Below are positions 12,869 to 26,800 of a stretch of DNA of 64,000 nucleotides, piece after piece; positions within the stretch are counted from its first letter, which is position 1, and every line of letters starts with the position of its first letter. The stretch is taken from NCBI GenBank assembly GCA_914767715.1, contig OU612074.1:19888062-19952061 (forward strand). Reading direction: 5' to 3'. Origin of the DNA: Membranipora membranacea. Taxonomy: Eukaryota; Bryozoa; Gymnolaemata; Cheilostomatida; Membraniporidae. A program made the translations under genes and the position numbers. A model generated the notes under the pieces. The model did not search any database and was not told where the DNA came from. It was given only the letters and a program-made list of their open reading frames with translations.

Positions 12869-12898
12869 AATGAACTCCCTCTTCAGAGGGAGTTCATT
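12869..12898. repeat. 13-bp perfect hairpin
   Basis: AATGAACTCCCTC at 12869-12881 is the exact reverse complement of 12886-12898, with a TTCA loop. Function unknown. Confidence 0.85.
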
Positions 12899-13117
12899 GG
12901 ACTGATGCTAGATTTGTTACCCTCCCAATTGAAATCATCTGTGTCTTTTGCAATAGCAAAATGAATTTGTCGAGTTTGATAGTAGTTGCCATATTGGATT
13001 GATAATCTGGTAAAACATTACACAGTTGGTAATCCAGCATATCAGCAAACTAAAGATGCACAACATAAACAGGTGCTAGGACATGCGTATATCAAGTTTT
13101 GCTGCATTCCAGTTGCT

Positions 13118-13135
13118 CCCCCCCCCCCCCCCCCC
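13118..13135. repeat. C18 homopolymer flanked by inverted GTTGC/GCAAC
   Basis: Eighteen consecutive C residues preceded by GTTGCT. Thirty bases downstream GGGGGGCAAC gives a potential stem. The run length is probably variable and prone to sequencing error. Confidence 0.85.
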
Positions 13136-14858
13136 ACTGCTACTTATCAGTTGAGGGGGGCAACTCCGGATGCAGATGAAGGCAGTCTAGGACATAAACA
13201 GCATCACTATGTAAGATTGAAGTCTGCGCATCATATGTAGGAGTGTTATTTACTGGGGGAGGAAGAGAGGGTACAAAATGCAAAACATGATCGTTGCTGC
13301 GGAAATGCAAAAATGCTGATCTTAGATTTAGTATCTAGATTCTGCTACCAGTACCAATAGTAATCTTTCCAACCCTTCCAAAAAAGGCACATCAGAGTGG
13401 AAAAGCTCACAATTCCTATAATTTGCAAAAAACACTGGGGGTGGGGGGTTAAAAATGAGCTTAATACGCCCCTGACTAATGGTACAAGTCTCCTCACAAG
13501 TATGGAGCAAATATTGATACTACATGAATATCTCTTGTTTGCGTGCAACATAATACCTTGTCACCATAATCTCATGTACAACAAAGATAGCAACATTCAG
13601 AAGATTTCAAACTAACATGCAAAGTGTCACTCAGGTGATTGTTAATAAGTTTCATGTTAGACAGCAATTACGGTGCGCCTGTATTCAGTTTTTAAATTGC
13701 TGGTCACTGCCATCTCTTTCGTTTTATTATCCAGAATGAGATGTTTGATTGCTCGTTACTTTTGACTGGTTTCTATTTCTAGCTCTGTGGTTCTTACTGT
13801 TTTTTACTGCTCCCTATAGGCAGTAGACAGATTTGTTTCCTAGCTTACAAGACAGAGAGATGGTATTAATGTTGCTTTTTTTTAACTTTATTGGCATAAT
13901 TTTCATTCGATGAGAATGTTTTACAAAATCAGCCTTCCAAGAAAACAGAAAAAGGGAAAAAAAACCAAAAACTTTCAATCAAGATGACGAAATGTAAAGG
14001 AAATAAATCCTGATGGATGTATTGCAAAGATTTTTACCCCAGCTAATCATAAAAATGATAGTATGATGGTCAAATTAATGGATTGGTCAACCCAAGCTCA
14101 TTGGTCTGGTTGAATGAAGGGGGAGGAAAGAATTTAGAGCGCTGTAAACAAGGTTCAGTACCATATCATCAACATTTTGTTGTTGTACTGTACTGCATGT
14201 GTAACATTTACACAAGCTATTCACTAAGCTATTGCATAATTCTGGGCATCTTTTGAGAAAGTTATAAAATCCCATTTTAATCTCTTAGAAATAAAAATTG
14301 TGACAATCCTCTTCTACATTGCAGCTCATAATATCATCATAATAAAATCACAATGAATCCATCCCACACAATAATAAGCACTCCATTCATGACAAATTCT
14401 ATCAAAGCACCTCATTCATATGCAAATTCAGCCCATGTACAAAGCCAGAGGCGTATGTAAGGGACTGATATGCTCTAACACATAATATTGTTTGTTCCCT
14501 TAGCTGGCTAAATTGGCCAATAGCCTATAATTTTCCCTTATACACAACGTAAAACCTAACGTAAATAGACCACCCCTATGAGCTATTACTTTTGTCCCAA
14601 GGAAAGAAAGAGTTTATAGACTTTTGTGTGTATTATTATAAAGCAAATAACTGGGTTTAACTGCAGTGCAGCATTGTACAGTACAATAGGTTAGCGTGCA
14701 TGAAAGCCTATACAGGGCGTTGTCAAAGTGCTTGTTCATACTAGGAGCAGTGATTCCCAGCTGTCAACAAAATTGACACCCAACAGAGCGACAGTCTGAG
14801 ATAAGAAGGTGCTCTTTTCTGGGATTTCCCATTGCGGTAACTTGCCAGCTCAACCAGA

Positions 14859-17800
14859 ATGCCTTCTGATCGTAACAAGGTAAGAACAATTTTCATTATT
14901 CAGTGCAAACTTATAAGGAACTTGAAGCCTTGTATTTGCCATGAAGATGTCAGGTCTCTCAATATTCCAGTTACAACAACAAGACAGACTCACTCCAATC
15001 CCTCACAAACGCCCTATACTCAATGATATATAGTGGGTGTAAGCTAGGCCAGTCTAGTCTGACTATTGTTTTAAACAATGAAGAAAAAAAGGCAGATCAC
15101 AAACACTGCCTCATTTTTCAATTCATTGAGGAGATTCGTAGAGATAAGGTTGAGTCGTTTGACTTTGAATGGGTAATGAGATCCTAGACTTTGTGTTTGA
15201 AATGTTCTGCTTCACCCTTGAATGATCACGTTGCATACATTGAGGATGCCTTGAGTAATCCATTGTCGGCGATGATCCAGAAAAACCACTACTTGTTTAT
15301 TGGAGGCAAGCCACACCTTCGTTGCACCACACATTTCGTTGCACTTGTGTGGAGTTGATTTTGCTTGAAAGTTGATTTTTCTCAGAGATGGGCAAGGAAT
15401 TTAGCCCATCATCTTCCCGGGTGAGTTAATGTAGAACATTTTTACTGCCCTTTACGGCTTCTTCACTGCATAAAACTCTTTAGCTCCTAGATATAGTCTC
15501 GAATTCGCCATACCATGATAGAAAGGCTTCAAACAGCAAGTTGAATGTTTAAAATTGTGTAATCTGCACCCATGTATATTGTTGGTGGGCTGTATAGTCT
15601 CACTGACAAAATTACGAGATTACTCTATAGCATTTAGGCTCTGAGTACGACCAGATTTAAGTTGCGTTCTACCAAGAATGTCCACCTATAAACAGGCACA
15701 AATTAATTTTGTTATTCAAATGCCAGTCACAATGATGTTTCCAATATTCCGTAAAGTTTGGTTAGGATTTCTTAATCCCAATTCAATGCAGATTTAAAAT
15801 TTCATCTTGTTTTTCCGATCAGCAGTAGAGAGTTTTACATAGAGAGTTTTACTATAGAAAGTTTTCCTTTAGAGTAGTTGTTACTGCACTGTTTTCGCCG
15901 TTTCAGTCTGCAGACGCTGAGGATATAGACGTTAACTGGGAGAAAGATGAGAACAAGGCGAGAGGAAACTGGGGCGGTCCTATCGAGTTCCTCTTATCCT
16001 GCCTCGGTTACGCTGTCGGATTAGGGAACGTGTGGCGTTTCCCCTACCTGTGCTACAGAAATGGAGGAGGTAAGAGTTTGAAACCTAAGGCTATTCGTAT
16101 GCATCACCTTCGCACAGAAAACCGAACAAATTTTTTCAGGCCTAGCTATGTTTTAGAAATGGGAGGAGGCAAGAGTTAGAAGCCTTATTAGGCTATTTTG
16201 ATTGACCAGTTTTGGTAGGCATCACCTCCCAAGGAAAACAGAACGACAGTTGACGCCTAGCTTATGTTTTGGTCCTTTTTCAGAATAGGAATAAGTTGAG
16301 AAATATGTCACAAATTTATTTCTGTCTGATATATGAGGATTGATACATCCTTGTACCCCATAGGTTGATTTTAATAAACAAGCTGAATATTTCATCCAAG
16401 TTTGTTTGTCCTAAAAGCCATGGTGTTCTCAATGACCATTGTTGGAAGTGGAAAAATAGCTTGCCAGAGGTCTGCTCCCAGAACAAAGCTCTGCGTCAAA
16501 AAACAAGATATCATCTGCACAATCAAGTTTGGGACGCGTCGGCCGAACGGAGAGATCAATCGAGGGAGTAGTGGTTCTTCATGGAAAGTCTCTACTCATG
16601 ATTATTCATTTTTTCCATGGCCGACGTACACCAGCTCATTAATCTTGTGGCACAAGTCAGTGGTAGCCAAAAATTAAATAATAGATTGTTATTAAATCTA
16701 AGTTTGATTGTTCAGTATATTGTACTCCTTGATAGTATCAATAGATCTACCAATCGAATCTTTACTATTATTGTAATCAAAACCCTGATGGTATGCATTG
16801 TCAAGCTGTGTCAAGCTGTTGTGAAGGACTGAACTTCTTTGGTGGAACATTTTTTTGCCATCAGTGTACTCCTATAGCATGCATGATCCAATTTGCCTGT
16901 ATTTATGGTTTGCCGGGGGGGGGGGGAAGGGGGGTGGGCTCACCAGTAGAGTGTGAATAACTGGACTGCTGGCAAATTGGATAAAAATTGTTCTAGGTAC
17001 CCCTGGCTGCTCCCTAATTGATGCGGAATCCTTACTAAGCCATGCCTTGCCGCGTAGTGCCAGTCTCAGGCTGACGCTGTGCAGCACCATATGACTATAT
17101 CCAGTCTATGTGATCAGATGGCTGTGTATGTATGAGTTTGCGTCGTTACATTATCAAGGGTCTACCTAATAATGGAACATCGCAAACTTGCACTACTTGC
17201 AGTGGCCCTAGCACTCAGACTAGGTTTAATCAAGTTGTGTATCTTGCAGCTCTCAGCTAGTTAACAATACCTGTCATCATCCCAGAATAGATGCCCATAT
17301 AAGGGAAATATAACAGCTAATTGATTTCTTTAACATTTTTGCTTATTTTTATCCAAAGTGGCAGTTCAAGTGGGAAAAATAAAATATGTACAATCAAGAT
17401 AATAATATAACACTTCTCATAATTTACAGTGGATGCTATTTGATGTTGATGTAATATGAGTAGGTGGTTGAATCGATTTTACCTTTGCTCACTCTGGATC
17501 TGGTTACAACCTGAATCTCAAAAGATTTGCAGGGTTTCTGCTTTATACGGGATAAAACATTGCTTGCTTCAATCTTTGATGTAATTAATGTCAAATGCAT
17601 CAAATATAGGCCTTTGTGAAATGTACATAGCAGTTACAAACCTTGAGTTTGCCTACAAAAAATATTGCTCTGTGCAAAGAGGTTCACTCTTCAGGGATGG
17701 GCACATTAAATCAAGTCTGAGAATTTATTAAATGCGTAGATATATTGTGTATATAATATATGGATTTATGATTAGACCTACAGTTGCCGCACCTTGCAAA

Positions 17801-20800
17801 TCCATGCCCCTGATTGTCCAAAGAGAAATCAAAACAGAAATTGGCACAAATCTCGTCCAAACTCCATCCGACAAAAAAAGTTCTTGTTTCTCATCTGTGA
17901 TACCCCCAGATCATATACTGAGATTCAGGTTCTCAAGTTATCACTTTACTTGCTTGGTGTACATACGTAACAGAACTCCATATCGAGGAGGGTAAAGGGA
18001 GTGAAGGGAGTGATGGGAACGGTTTTGAGGTGTCATGTTTTAAGCTGAGTCTACCGCACATTAGTAATTACTGTTTTCTGTTTTATTTTTCAGCTCTGTT
18101 CCTCATACCATACGCCATCATGTTGTTCTTAGTCGGAGTTCCTATATTTGTGCTGGAATTGAGTCTGGGCCAGTTCACCTCCTCAGGACCTGTAACTTGC
18201 TGGAAGTTCAGCAGGCTATTCAGTGGTGAGTAAATTTTATACTTTTAGAAGTAGCTTTATCAAAGTGCCCACAATGCAATTTTAGCCTGGAATTCCCAGG
18301 TTTATCATTATCATGAGCTACCTGAGAGCATAAAAAATTGCATCATGGGAAAAATTTCACAATGTCACTATAAGATTAATTGGTAATTGATGCATTTAGT
18401 CAGAACTGTTTTAAGTTATTGACAGTGTCAAAGTATTTTAATCAGCATTCTATGCTATATATCTGATGATTTTAAGCTATCATGTTGGAGATATCCCATG
18501 TTCATCGACTGGCCATTCCTCTTGCAAAGTCTACTAATGAGAGTGTTGATGGTTTGGCACACGTTGGCTGTCAGGACAATAATTACACGTCACCATGTTG
18601 TTTTTCAAATTATTTGTCACATACATTCACATAGTTTAAGTCAATTAAACTCTCGATCAAACCAACCAGACACAGTTTTTGACTCCAGAGCTCATCATGC
18701 CACTTGCACAATGCCCTCAAGTAGGTCATGTTAGCGTGAGTGACTGAGTAAGGGGATGGTTTTGTATTGGTTTGCTAAGTGCTATAAAACTTCTCACAAA
18801 CAATTGATAGTTCCCACTCACTCGTCACTTTGCACGCTAATGTCCAAGCAATATATCTCATGCTCATATTTTGCTCTGGGATGGGCAGAGCAGATCAGAT
18901 CAAACTAGTTGTCCTGTTCCGATGCCAGGACTTTGACTTGGTTGCAACCTAGCAATGTATTGACCTTTCGCCAGAACCTGGCTCTCTCTGTTCTGACATG
19001 GGCGTTAGTTGTTGTTTTGTAGGCTTGATTATAGGTGAGGACTTCCTGGAAATTGCCTTACTTAGAAAAACAGATCGATAACATTCTTCAGTAAAACGAT
19101 TTACTCTCCTGTGCACCCTTCCTCTATTGTGTGCTCGCACTCAATTTGTCCAGCCATAGATTAGATATTATGGAACTTGATTTGATGTTTATTCAATATC
19201 TAGACGCTTTTGAAAGCTATTGAAAAGTTTGTTGTAGATTCTTTTATGATTTCATGACCAGTTTCACCCATTCCGATTCATCATTGCGAGAAGAGATTGG
19301 GTGACTGAATGCATGTTAGTGTTTCCAGATTGATGCAAAAATTCTTCAAGCTATTTTAATTTGGTCAAATAACCAAAGCTGCCTAGTATCCAAATGTTAT
19401 GACTTACAGCCAAACACTGCACCTCTGCTCAATTGATGCAGCTCATTGTGAGAACAGGCAAATATGGGCAAAAAAACAATTTGCATTGTTTATAATGAAC
19501 ATTCAGGTATTATTTTGATTCTAGTCCCTTATTCTACTCATCATCATCTATGAGGCGGAGAGAGTTACCTCCTTTTGAGTATGGATACTTGGAGCCTAAG
19601 CACTGAGGCCACACCCTATACCAACTCAATGTTAGACTGTGTTTGTTCTGTAATATTGCAGGTATTGGATGGGGTATGGTGGTGGTGTCCACACTTGTCG
19701 CAATCTACTACAACATGATTATAGGCTGGGCCCTCTACTACTTTGTGGCCTCGTTCTTCAATCTTCCCTCCAATGACCTTCCCTGGAACAACTGCATCAA
19801 GGGAGAATCCGGACCATGTAAGTTTTATTTGCTACTATCTTGACTTGGAGGAGTAAAGAATCCGCGGGAAGAAACCTTTTGGCCTTTTTGCACACACCAA
19901 AAATATTTTAAATATGGCTAACATGTTATCCTCACCCTTCAAACCTAGTTAGATAAAACAGGTACTAGCCGAATATTTTTCCCTCTTAAACTAGCTAAAC
20001 TAAACTCGAGCTAGTTTTAATCTTGAAGGCTAATGCATGGATCAGGGAGAATTCTCCCTGCATGAATACAATCAACTTTCTCCTCATTGATAATCTCCAC
20101 CAATCTGACATTGCCAAAAAAGTAATCAAAGTTGTTTCAATCATTTGTCGCTCAATATTTGATCGTTTATTTACTAATTGTTTTACAATTCTTATTCAGT
20201 TTGTCAAGACTGGATTAATATGACCTTCACGCGAGCTAACTGCTCAGGAATATACATGCCTATGGATAACGGAGTCTGTGTGTACGCCGATAACAGTACT
20301 CTCAATCCACTCAGTGGGGTAAGTCACCTAGCAGGGTTAAGTCTCAGACTAGGCTAAGTTCTCAAACTCTGCTCGGAGCGGTGTGATGGCATTACATTAT
20401 CAAGCATATCCTAATCCGGGGTTGATGGTTGATAATGGAATAGCCTACCGCTAACATTGACCCGAACAGACCCTGAGAACTTAAACTGGTCTCAGACATC
20501 AAACAACCAGTGTTGTCTGGTAAAATCAACAGGCATTCTGATATTCCATGGTGCCAATCCATGAAAAAAATGATGTAAATGAATGTTCTCCACGACCACT
20601 ATTACTGACCAAAAACAAATCTTAGAACTTCCCTGTTTCTCATATGAAGCTTCAACTGCCTAATTTTGTTGGAATTCAAGCCAGCAACAAATCGTACAAC
20701 ATACTAAGTAAATATTTGGATGCATTGAGAAATTTAGACGCTATCCAACTTCCTGATTTACATTTGTGTGCCTTAACTGTGCAATAGAGACATCCCATGT

Positions 20801-23800
20801 TTGTTCTATAGATGAAGGAGTTGGGATTCTGGAATTCCACTCTGGGTGCCGAGAATAAGCTGAAGATTACAGTACCTAGTGAAGACTATCTCCAGTAAGT
20901 CTGGGGGGGGGGGGGGCTGTCGGGGGGAGGGCAAGAGTCTGGGGACTCAGACTAGTATGTCTGAAACTGTTTGTGTCGTCATAATTTAAATGAAATTTTA
21001 CATGAATTAGAATATCATTTAGCAGAATACCAACGATACACTTATGTAAGCTTCTTACCTGCACCCTCTCACCTTGACACAATAAAGTGTCTTGGCAAAA
21101 ATCTCTCTGCATGCGGAGGTAGAAGTAGGAAAAAAATTAGTTTTACCGCATTTAAAGTTGACAGAACAAAAAGTATATGAGACTTAAGTAAAACAAGGGT
21201 CTATGAGTGCAGTGCATTTCAACAGGGAGTTTATGGCGTAACTCCAAACCCCAAACTCTCAGATGTCCCTCTGTACCCAAACTACCCTATATAATTTGGG
21301 AGTTACCTATCCATGCATATTATAGTTCCTGGTCTTCTTTGCGCTTCCTTCCAAATTGCATTTATTGAAAGTTTCCAATCCTTATTATCCCACAGTTATC
21401 ATGTATGGGGCCGAGGATACAGTGAAGGTCTCCACGATCTCGGAGGATTAAGATGGCAGCTCTGTGCGGCTCTGGCAGCCGCCTGGGTCCTTATCTACAT
21501 TGCTCTCTTCGCTGGTATTAAGAGCTCTGGCAAGGTGAGCCCACATTTATTTTGCTACAGCAGATTATAGATTTAGTTTGATCCAGTTAGCCTGAATTTG
21601 GAACTGCTCCCCTTCACTGATAAACCGCAGGGGAGCAATTCATAAAATTCCAAGAGAAATGTCATATAAACAATATGGTTTATGCGCCATTTCTCTTGGA
21701 ATTTTATGAATACATAAACATACAAATCTATATATATATACATTTATATCGTTATATGTTTATATATTCCTTTTCATGTTAGATAACATGGCTGATTCTG
21801 AAAATATTTCATGAATAACATAATTATAATAATCCTTGGTGGAGTATTTGTTTGATGTATTAAACATTAGGAACAGGTGCAAGGCGGGACTAGTTGTTTA
21901 CCTATAATAAAATTCTGCATTGTCATAGTTTTATTTACCATTTTACTTAGATGGTCTTACATATGAGTCATACTCAATCAAATCGGAAAAATATTTTTTA
22001 GAGTTTTTATACCTTAATCAGAAATGTAAACTCTCAGCGTTTGTATAATTCCCTCCCCTCCCGTGTTGTAGGTGGTATACTTCACTGCTATCTTTCCTTA
22101 TGTGATGTTAATCATTCTACTGATCAGAGGAGTCATGCTGGACGGTTATATGGAGGGGATCAAGTTCTACATGAGCGCTGACATTTCTCGACTCGCTGAT
22201 GCCAGTGTTTGGAAAGACGCTGCCGTACAGATCTTCTTTTCGCTGTCTGCCTCGTGGGGAGGACTAATAGCTCTGTCCAGCTATAACAAGTTCCACAACG
22301 ACTGCATCAGGTAATGAGAATTAGGAATGGGTTTGGTTAGATCAAGCAGGGAGTTTGTCCCGAACTCCCTGGGACAAGTTTGATCCAAACATCTCGCGGT
22401 TTGAGTTAGCCCTTTCTAGCACCTGGCAGTAGAACTGCTGCGACACGAAATTGGACTCAACTTGATCTAGGTTTTGATAATCTCTACATTTCCACTCCCT
22501 ATGAAATTCATTATTTAGGGCTACAACTATAATCTTTCCAGGCGATACTCTCATCACTGTGAAGAAGTGTTTGATATTGACAAGACAATCAACATAATCA
22601 TCTTATGATTATGTCGATTGTCTTGTCATGTCTCCCTAGCCTTGGCTAATGTCACCCCACATATCCAATCAAAGAGTTATCATGTTATTGTCTTCACATC
22701 AGTTCTTCACTGGTTTATTTGAAGCTCTTGCAAAAAGACAAGGAAATGTTCTATGGGTTAGAATTGCCAATGCTCTTCATATTTTTACCACTTTTGTGTG
22801 ACAGGCAAGAAATTTTTAGCTAGAGTCAATGTTGATGAAAATTATAAAATATGGCAAAATTACCTTCATTGTCTGACTGTCCCATGTCACTGTTACTGTT
22901 GCTCCTTATAATCAGCTCTCTTATGTGTAAACTGCGTATGCTTGAATATTCAAGCTTAAATCTCATCCCTTTTTGTCACAGTCCTGACAAGTTATCACAG
23001 TTTTATAATGTTATCCACTTCATATCTTTACAGAGATTCACTGATCGTAGCTTTCGGTAACTGCCTGACGAGTTTCTTCGCTGGTTTTGTGATATTCTCA
23101 TATCTCGGTTATCTGGCTACAGAAGCTGGGCAGCCTGTCGACTCTGTCGTCTCCTCAGGTCTGTCTCCACTTACAATTACATCGGACAGAAACTGTCTGT
23201 ATGGTCATATATATATTATAATTTTATATCTTATAATGTATAATCTTTAATGATATATTTACTATTTTGGTTTCAAAATAGACATCCCATCCGATATAGA
23301 TCCGAGAAGATACCTATTCCCTGTCATACTCCTTCAGGGCATTTCATCCTTAAGGCATGCACCAATGGGCTCTTGATCAACAACCAGATCAAGGACCAAA
23401 AACTCCTGATATTTTATTGAAAGCCTCCTAATCAACCTAGCTCCTCACCGAACTAAACCTGAAGATTATGCTATGTGTTATGGACTGACCTGTTAGGAGG
23501 AGAATATAATTACAAACATTATTGCTTGACTGCATTTCCTTTTTTTGAAATAGGTAAAATATTGGTTTGACCTTAACACTGTGTTAGCTCTAATTGGCTG
23601 TTAGATGGGAGGTACGGAGCCAACGCCAGGTCACTGAGAGTACCTATTGAGATAGAGTGAAACTGAATTACTTTCACCATAAGTCCCAATAGGTTCTTTC
23701 AGGAAAGTACCATCGGACCGGGTATTGAACATTTCCCTCCCAACCAACACCCAATTAAATAAGAGCCAACGTATTGGATAGGACTGCCAGATTTTATGAA

Positions 23801-26800
23801 TGAGTAGGCAAATTGATACGACCTGTTACTGTAACATAATGCTATACTTTACAGGTACTGGGCTGGCGTTTGTCGTCTACACACGAGCTGTAGCCACCAT
23901 TCCAGTTGCTCCACTTTGGTCCATTCTATTCTTCCTCATGTTGGTCACGCTTGGTCTCGATTCGGAGGTAAGACCCTATACTGTTCAGGGGCGACTCAAT
24001 AGCCACCCAAACATACCAAGTAGATGATGATACTGCTAGTTAAGTACAAAATCTACAATAACCAGCAAAATGAGGCCTGCTTGAACATTGAAATACTGAC
24101 CTTCTGAGATCCTAGGGACTTTTGTGGTTTTCTCCAAAGGATTTTATAGACGGCCATCTAATACTGTCTAGACTCTATTTCATACATTTGAACGATATTG
24201 AAAGGCTCAGTAAGCGGATTTCTTATGAGATGCCTCTTTTCCTGTTCATCTACACGCACAACTTGTAAAAGCATTGAGTTTAGAAAATATTTGTCCCTGG
24301 AATTTTGGTCATCAAAACTTGGGAGTTGTCCCGCTATTATGTATGAAGAGGCAACTACCAAATTCAGATCACCCTGCTTCAGTGTTGGTTAATCTCCTGG
24401 CCAACTTGTTTCCTCTGTTTTTTGTTAGATGGTCTTATTACTGTGCCCAAGGAAAAATTTAACAGGAAATAGTTAAAAATACAATGGTGGGTGGATTCAG
24501 GTTCTGCTCCAATCGCTGCTTACATTCATCTATTATCTGTTGTTTTGCAGTTTGCTCTGGTGGAGACAATCCTCACATCATATATGGACTTGTTCCCTCA
24601 GCACCGTAAGAAGAAGTGGCTCGTTTTGTTAGTTATCTGTGGCATCATGTATCTACTGGGACTCGTACTCTGTACAAATGTAAGTATTATAGGAATATTT
24701 AACTCTGATCAGCTGTTTGGTCAGCCATTTAGAGTCAACACTTTACAAGTTTGTTTGTGTTGTGTGTACAAAATTGTCGCTTGTGAGTCAAAAAGTCTCC
24801 AATCCAGCCATATTAGACTTATACTCTTGATTAGATTGTGCCCTTTTCTCCCTACCTTTGTGGATATTCCTCTATCATTTTTGGGGTATGATGATGGAAG
24901 GCAGATTAAAATAAGTTTTCATGCTAGAACACTATGTCAATTTATTTAACAACAAACTTTTACAAAAGTCTGTCAATTCGGATTCATGTGGCAGGGTAAA
25001 TTGCTCGGAATTATGGTAATTACTTTATTCTTTGCATACATGACTATTTCCAGGGAGGATCATACATGTTAGACCTGTTGGACACATACTCCGGAGGATG
25101 GAATGTCTTACTGCTTGCCTTGTTAGAGTGTCTAGCTATAGCCTACACATACGGTGTATGCAGGTTTATTAAAGATATAGAAGTTATGATCAAGCCGACT
25201 GCCTGCTTCCCTGCCTGGTACTGCTACAAGTACTGGTGGATCCTCTGCTGGTGTTTCTTCACACCACTTGCTGTCACCGTAAGTATTCACATGGCCTCTC
25301 AGTAACCTTGAGAACCTGTTCTACCCAGTCAGGTATTAATTTATCAGCAGATTTATCTTTTCACGTGAAGTTAAATGCTACAAACCTGTAATAACAATCT
25401 ACTGTTGCATATTCCTTATACCTACAACCAAAACTCAATACATATTTTGAGATCCAGAGTCACTCAAACTAGATGTTTGACTTAAGATTTCAATAACCAG
25501 TGGCTTTTGAGAAAATTGGACTATAGAATGAAAACTTGGCAGTTGCTTTTCTTCGAGGCTGAAAACTAAAATTAAGTTTCTGTGTAAATTAATAGTTTAT
25601 TTCTCCACAAGGGTCTTCGACATGGGTATTTTCTCCATGACATTGATGATGTTACATTTGATCACCATTTAGGATTCTGATGATGTTCAGTTAGTTGATT
25701 TGTAGTTTCTCAACCCATCTGATTGGATATTTTATAGCCTGTGATGCACTGTGATTGGTTATTTTCAGTTTGTGATGATGTTTGATTGGCTGGGTTATGG
25801 TAAGATGAAATATGATGATGGCACAGAATACCAAGACTGGGCAGAGGCTATTGGCTGGATGTGCACCATGGCTGTGGTGTTAGCTATATTCGTCTCACCG
25901 ATCTACTACTTTGTCACAGAGGAGGGTAGTTTCATGCAGGTGAGTTTGTCACCCTATTCCATAGCTTCCATTAAAATTATGCTTGGCCATTAAATAGTCT
26001 AAATGCTCAAACAATGTACCGCATATGCGCACTGATATATTATGTATATCTCTGATTGTTAGATAGTGAATTAATTCATTTAGTATGAGAGCCATCGCAA
26101 GGAGTTTTGTGTGACGACCTGTGTTAAATTTATTAATTAGGGACTGGTACATGTTAGGTACTGGTATTAAATTGACTCTAACCATCAGATATACACAGTC
26201 AGTGTGCCGCTTATGGCTTGGATTGTGTTGCTAAGCTAACCATTAGATATTATTGAAGGTTGTCACTAATCTTTTTAATATACGTAAACTAACTGTTTTG
26301 ATTTTTACTCTGCAGAGGTGGAAAGCCCTGGTGAACCCAACTATAGACTGGGGACCTGCTCTTGTTGAACACAGAAGACTGGTAGACTATGTGGATGGGT
26401 GGGTTATCGACCCTAACAACCCTACAGATATGCAGCTAGGAAGTTATTCGGTAAGAACGGTCCCTAAGTTTTTTCATTGTCCAGGTTCCCCTGCTAAAAC
26501 TGAGAATCTGTGATGCAAAAGTGGTCTTAATATTTCATTTAGGGCTCAGAGAAGGAAAAATATAACAGCGTAATATTTGGAGGGATTTGTTTGTTTTTTT
26601 GTTACCCCATTCTGAAATGTGTTTTTGAATAGTCGGCTGAAATTCTGACATATTCACATCAGGTAAACGGTGCCGTTTGCTACTGCAATCGAGTTTGTTG
26701 TTGATTTAAACATGTCTTCACTGAGAATAATAATAACACATCTGATTTGTCATACACAAAACATTTAACTGACCTGACTCAACGTGGAAAATTTCAACAT

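Larger units (their letters stand above)
11452..14858. other. intergenic stretch between RABL6-like and SLC6 genes
   Basis: I see no coding exon in these 3.4 kb. They hold a tRNA-like SINE at about 12226, a short hairpin at 12869 and a C18 run at 13118. The last few hundred bases should include the SLC6 promoter and 5' UTR. Small open frames here lack splice-site support and family resemblance. Confidence 0.6.

Noticed and set aside
24491-24949. 152-codon plus-strand open frame
   Set aside because: Only 24551-24679 is a real exon (SLC6 TM8-TM9 region); the rest is read-through into intron.
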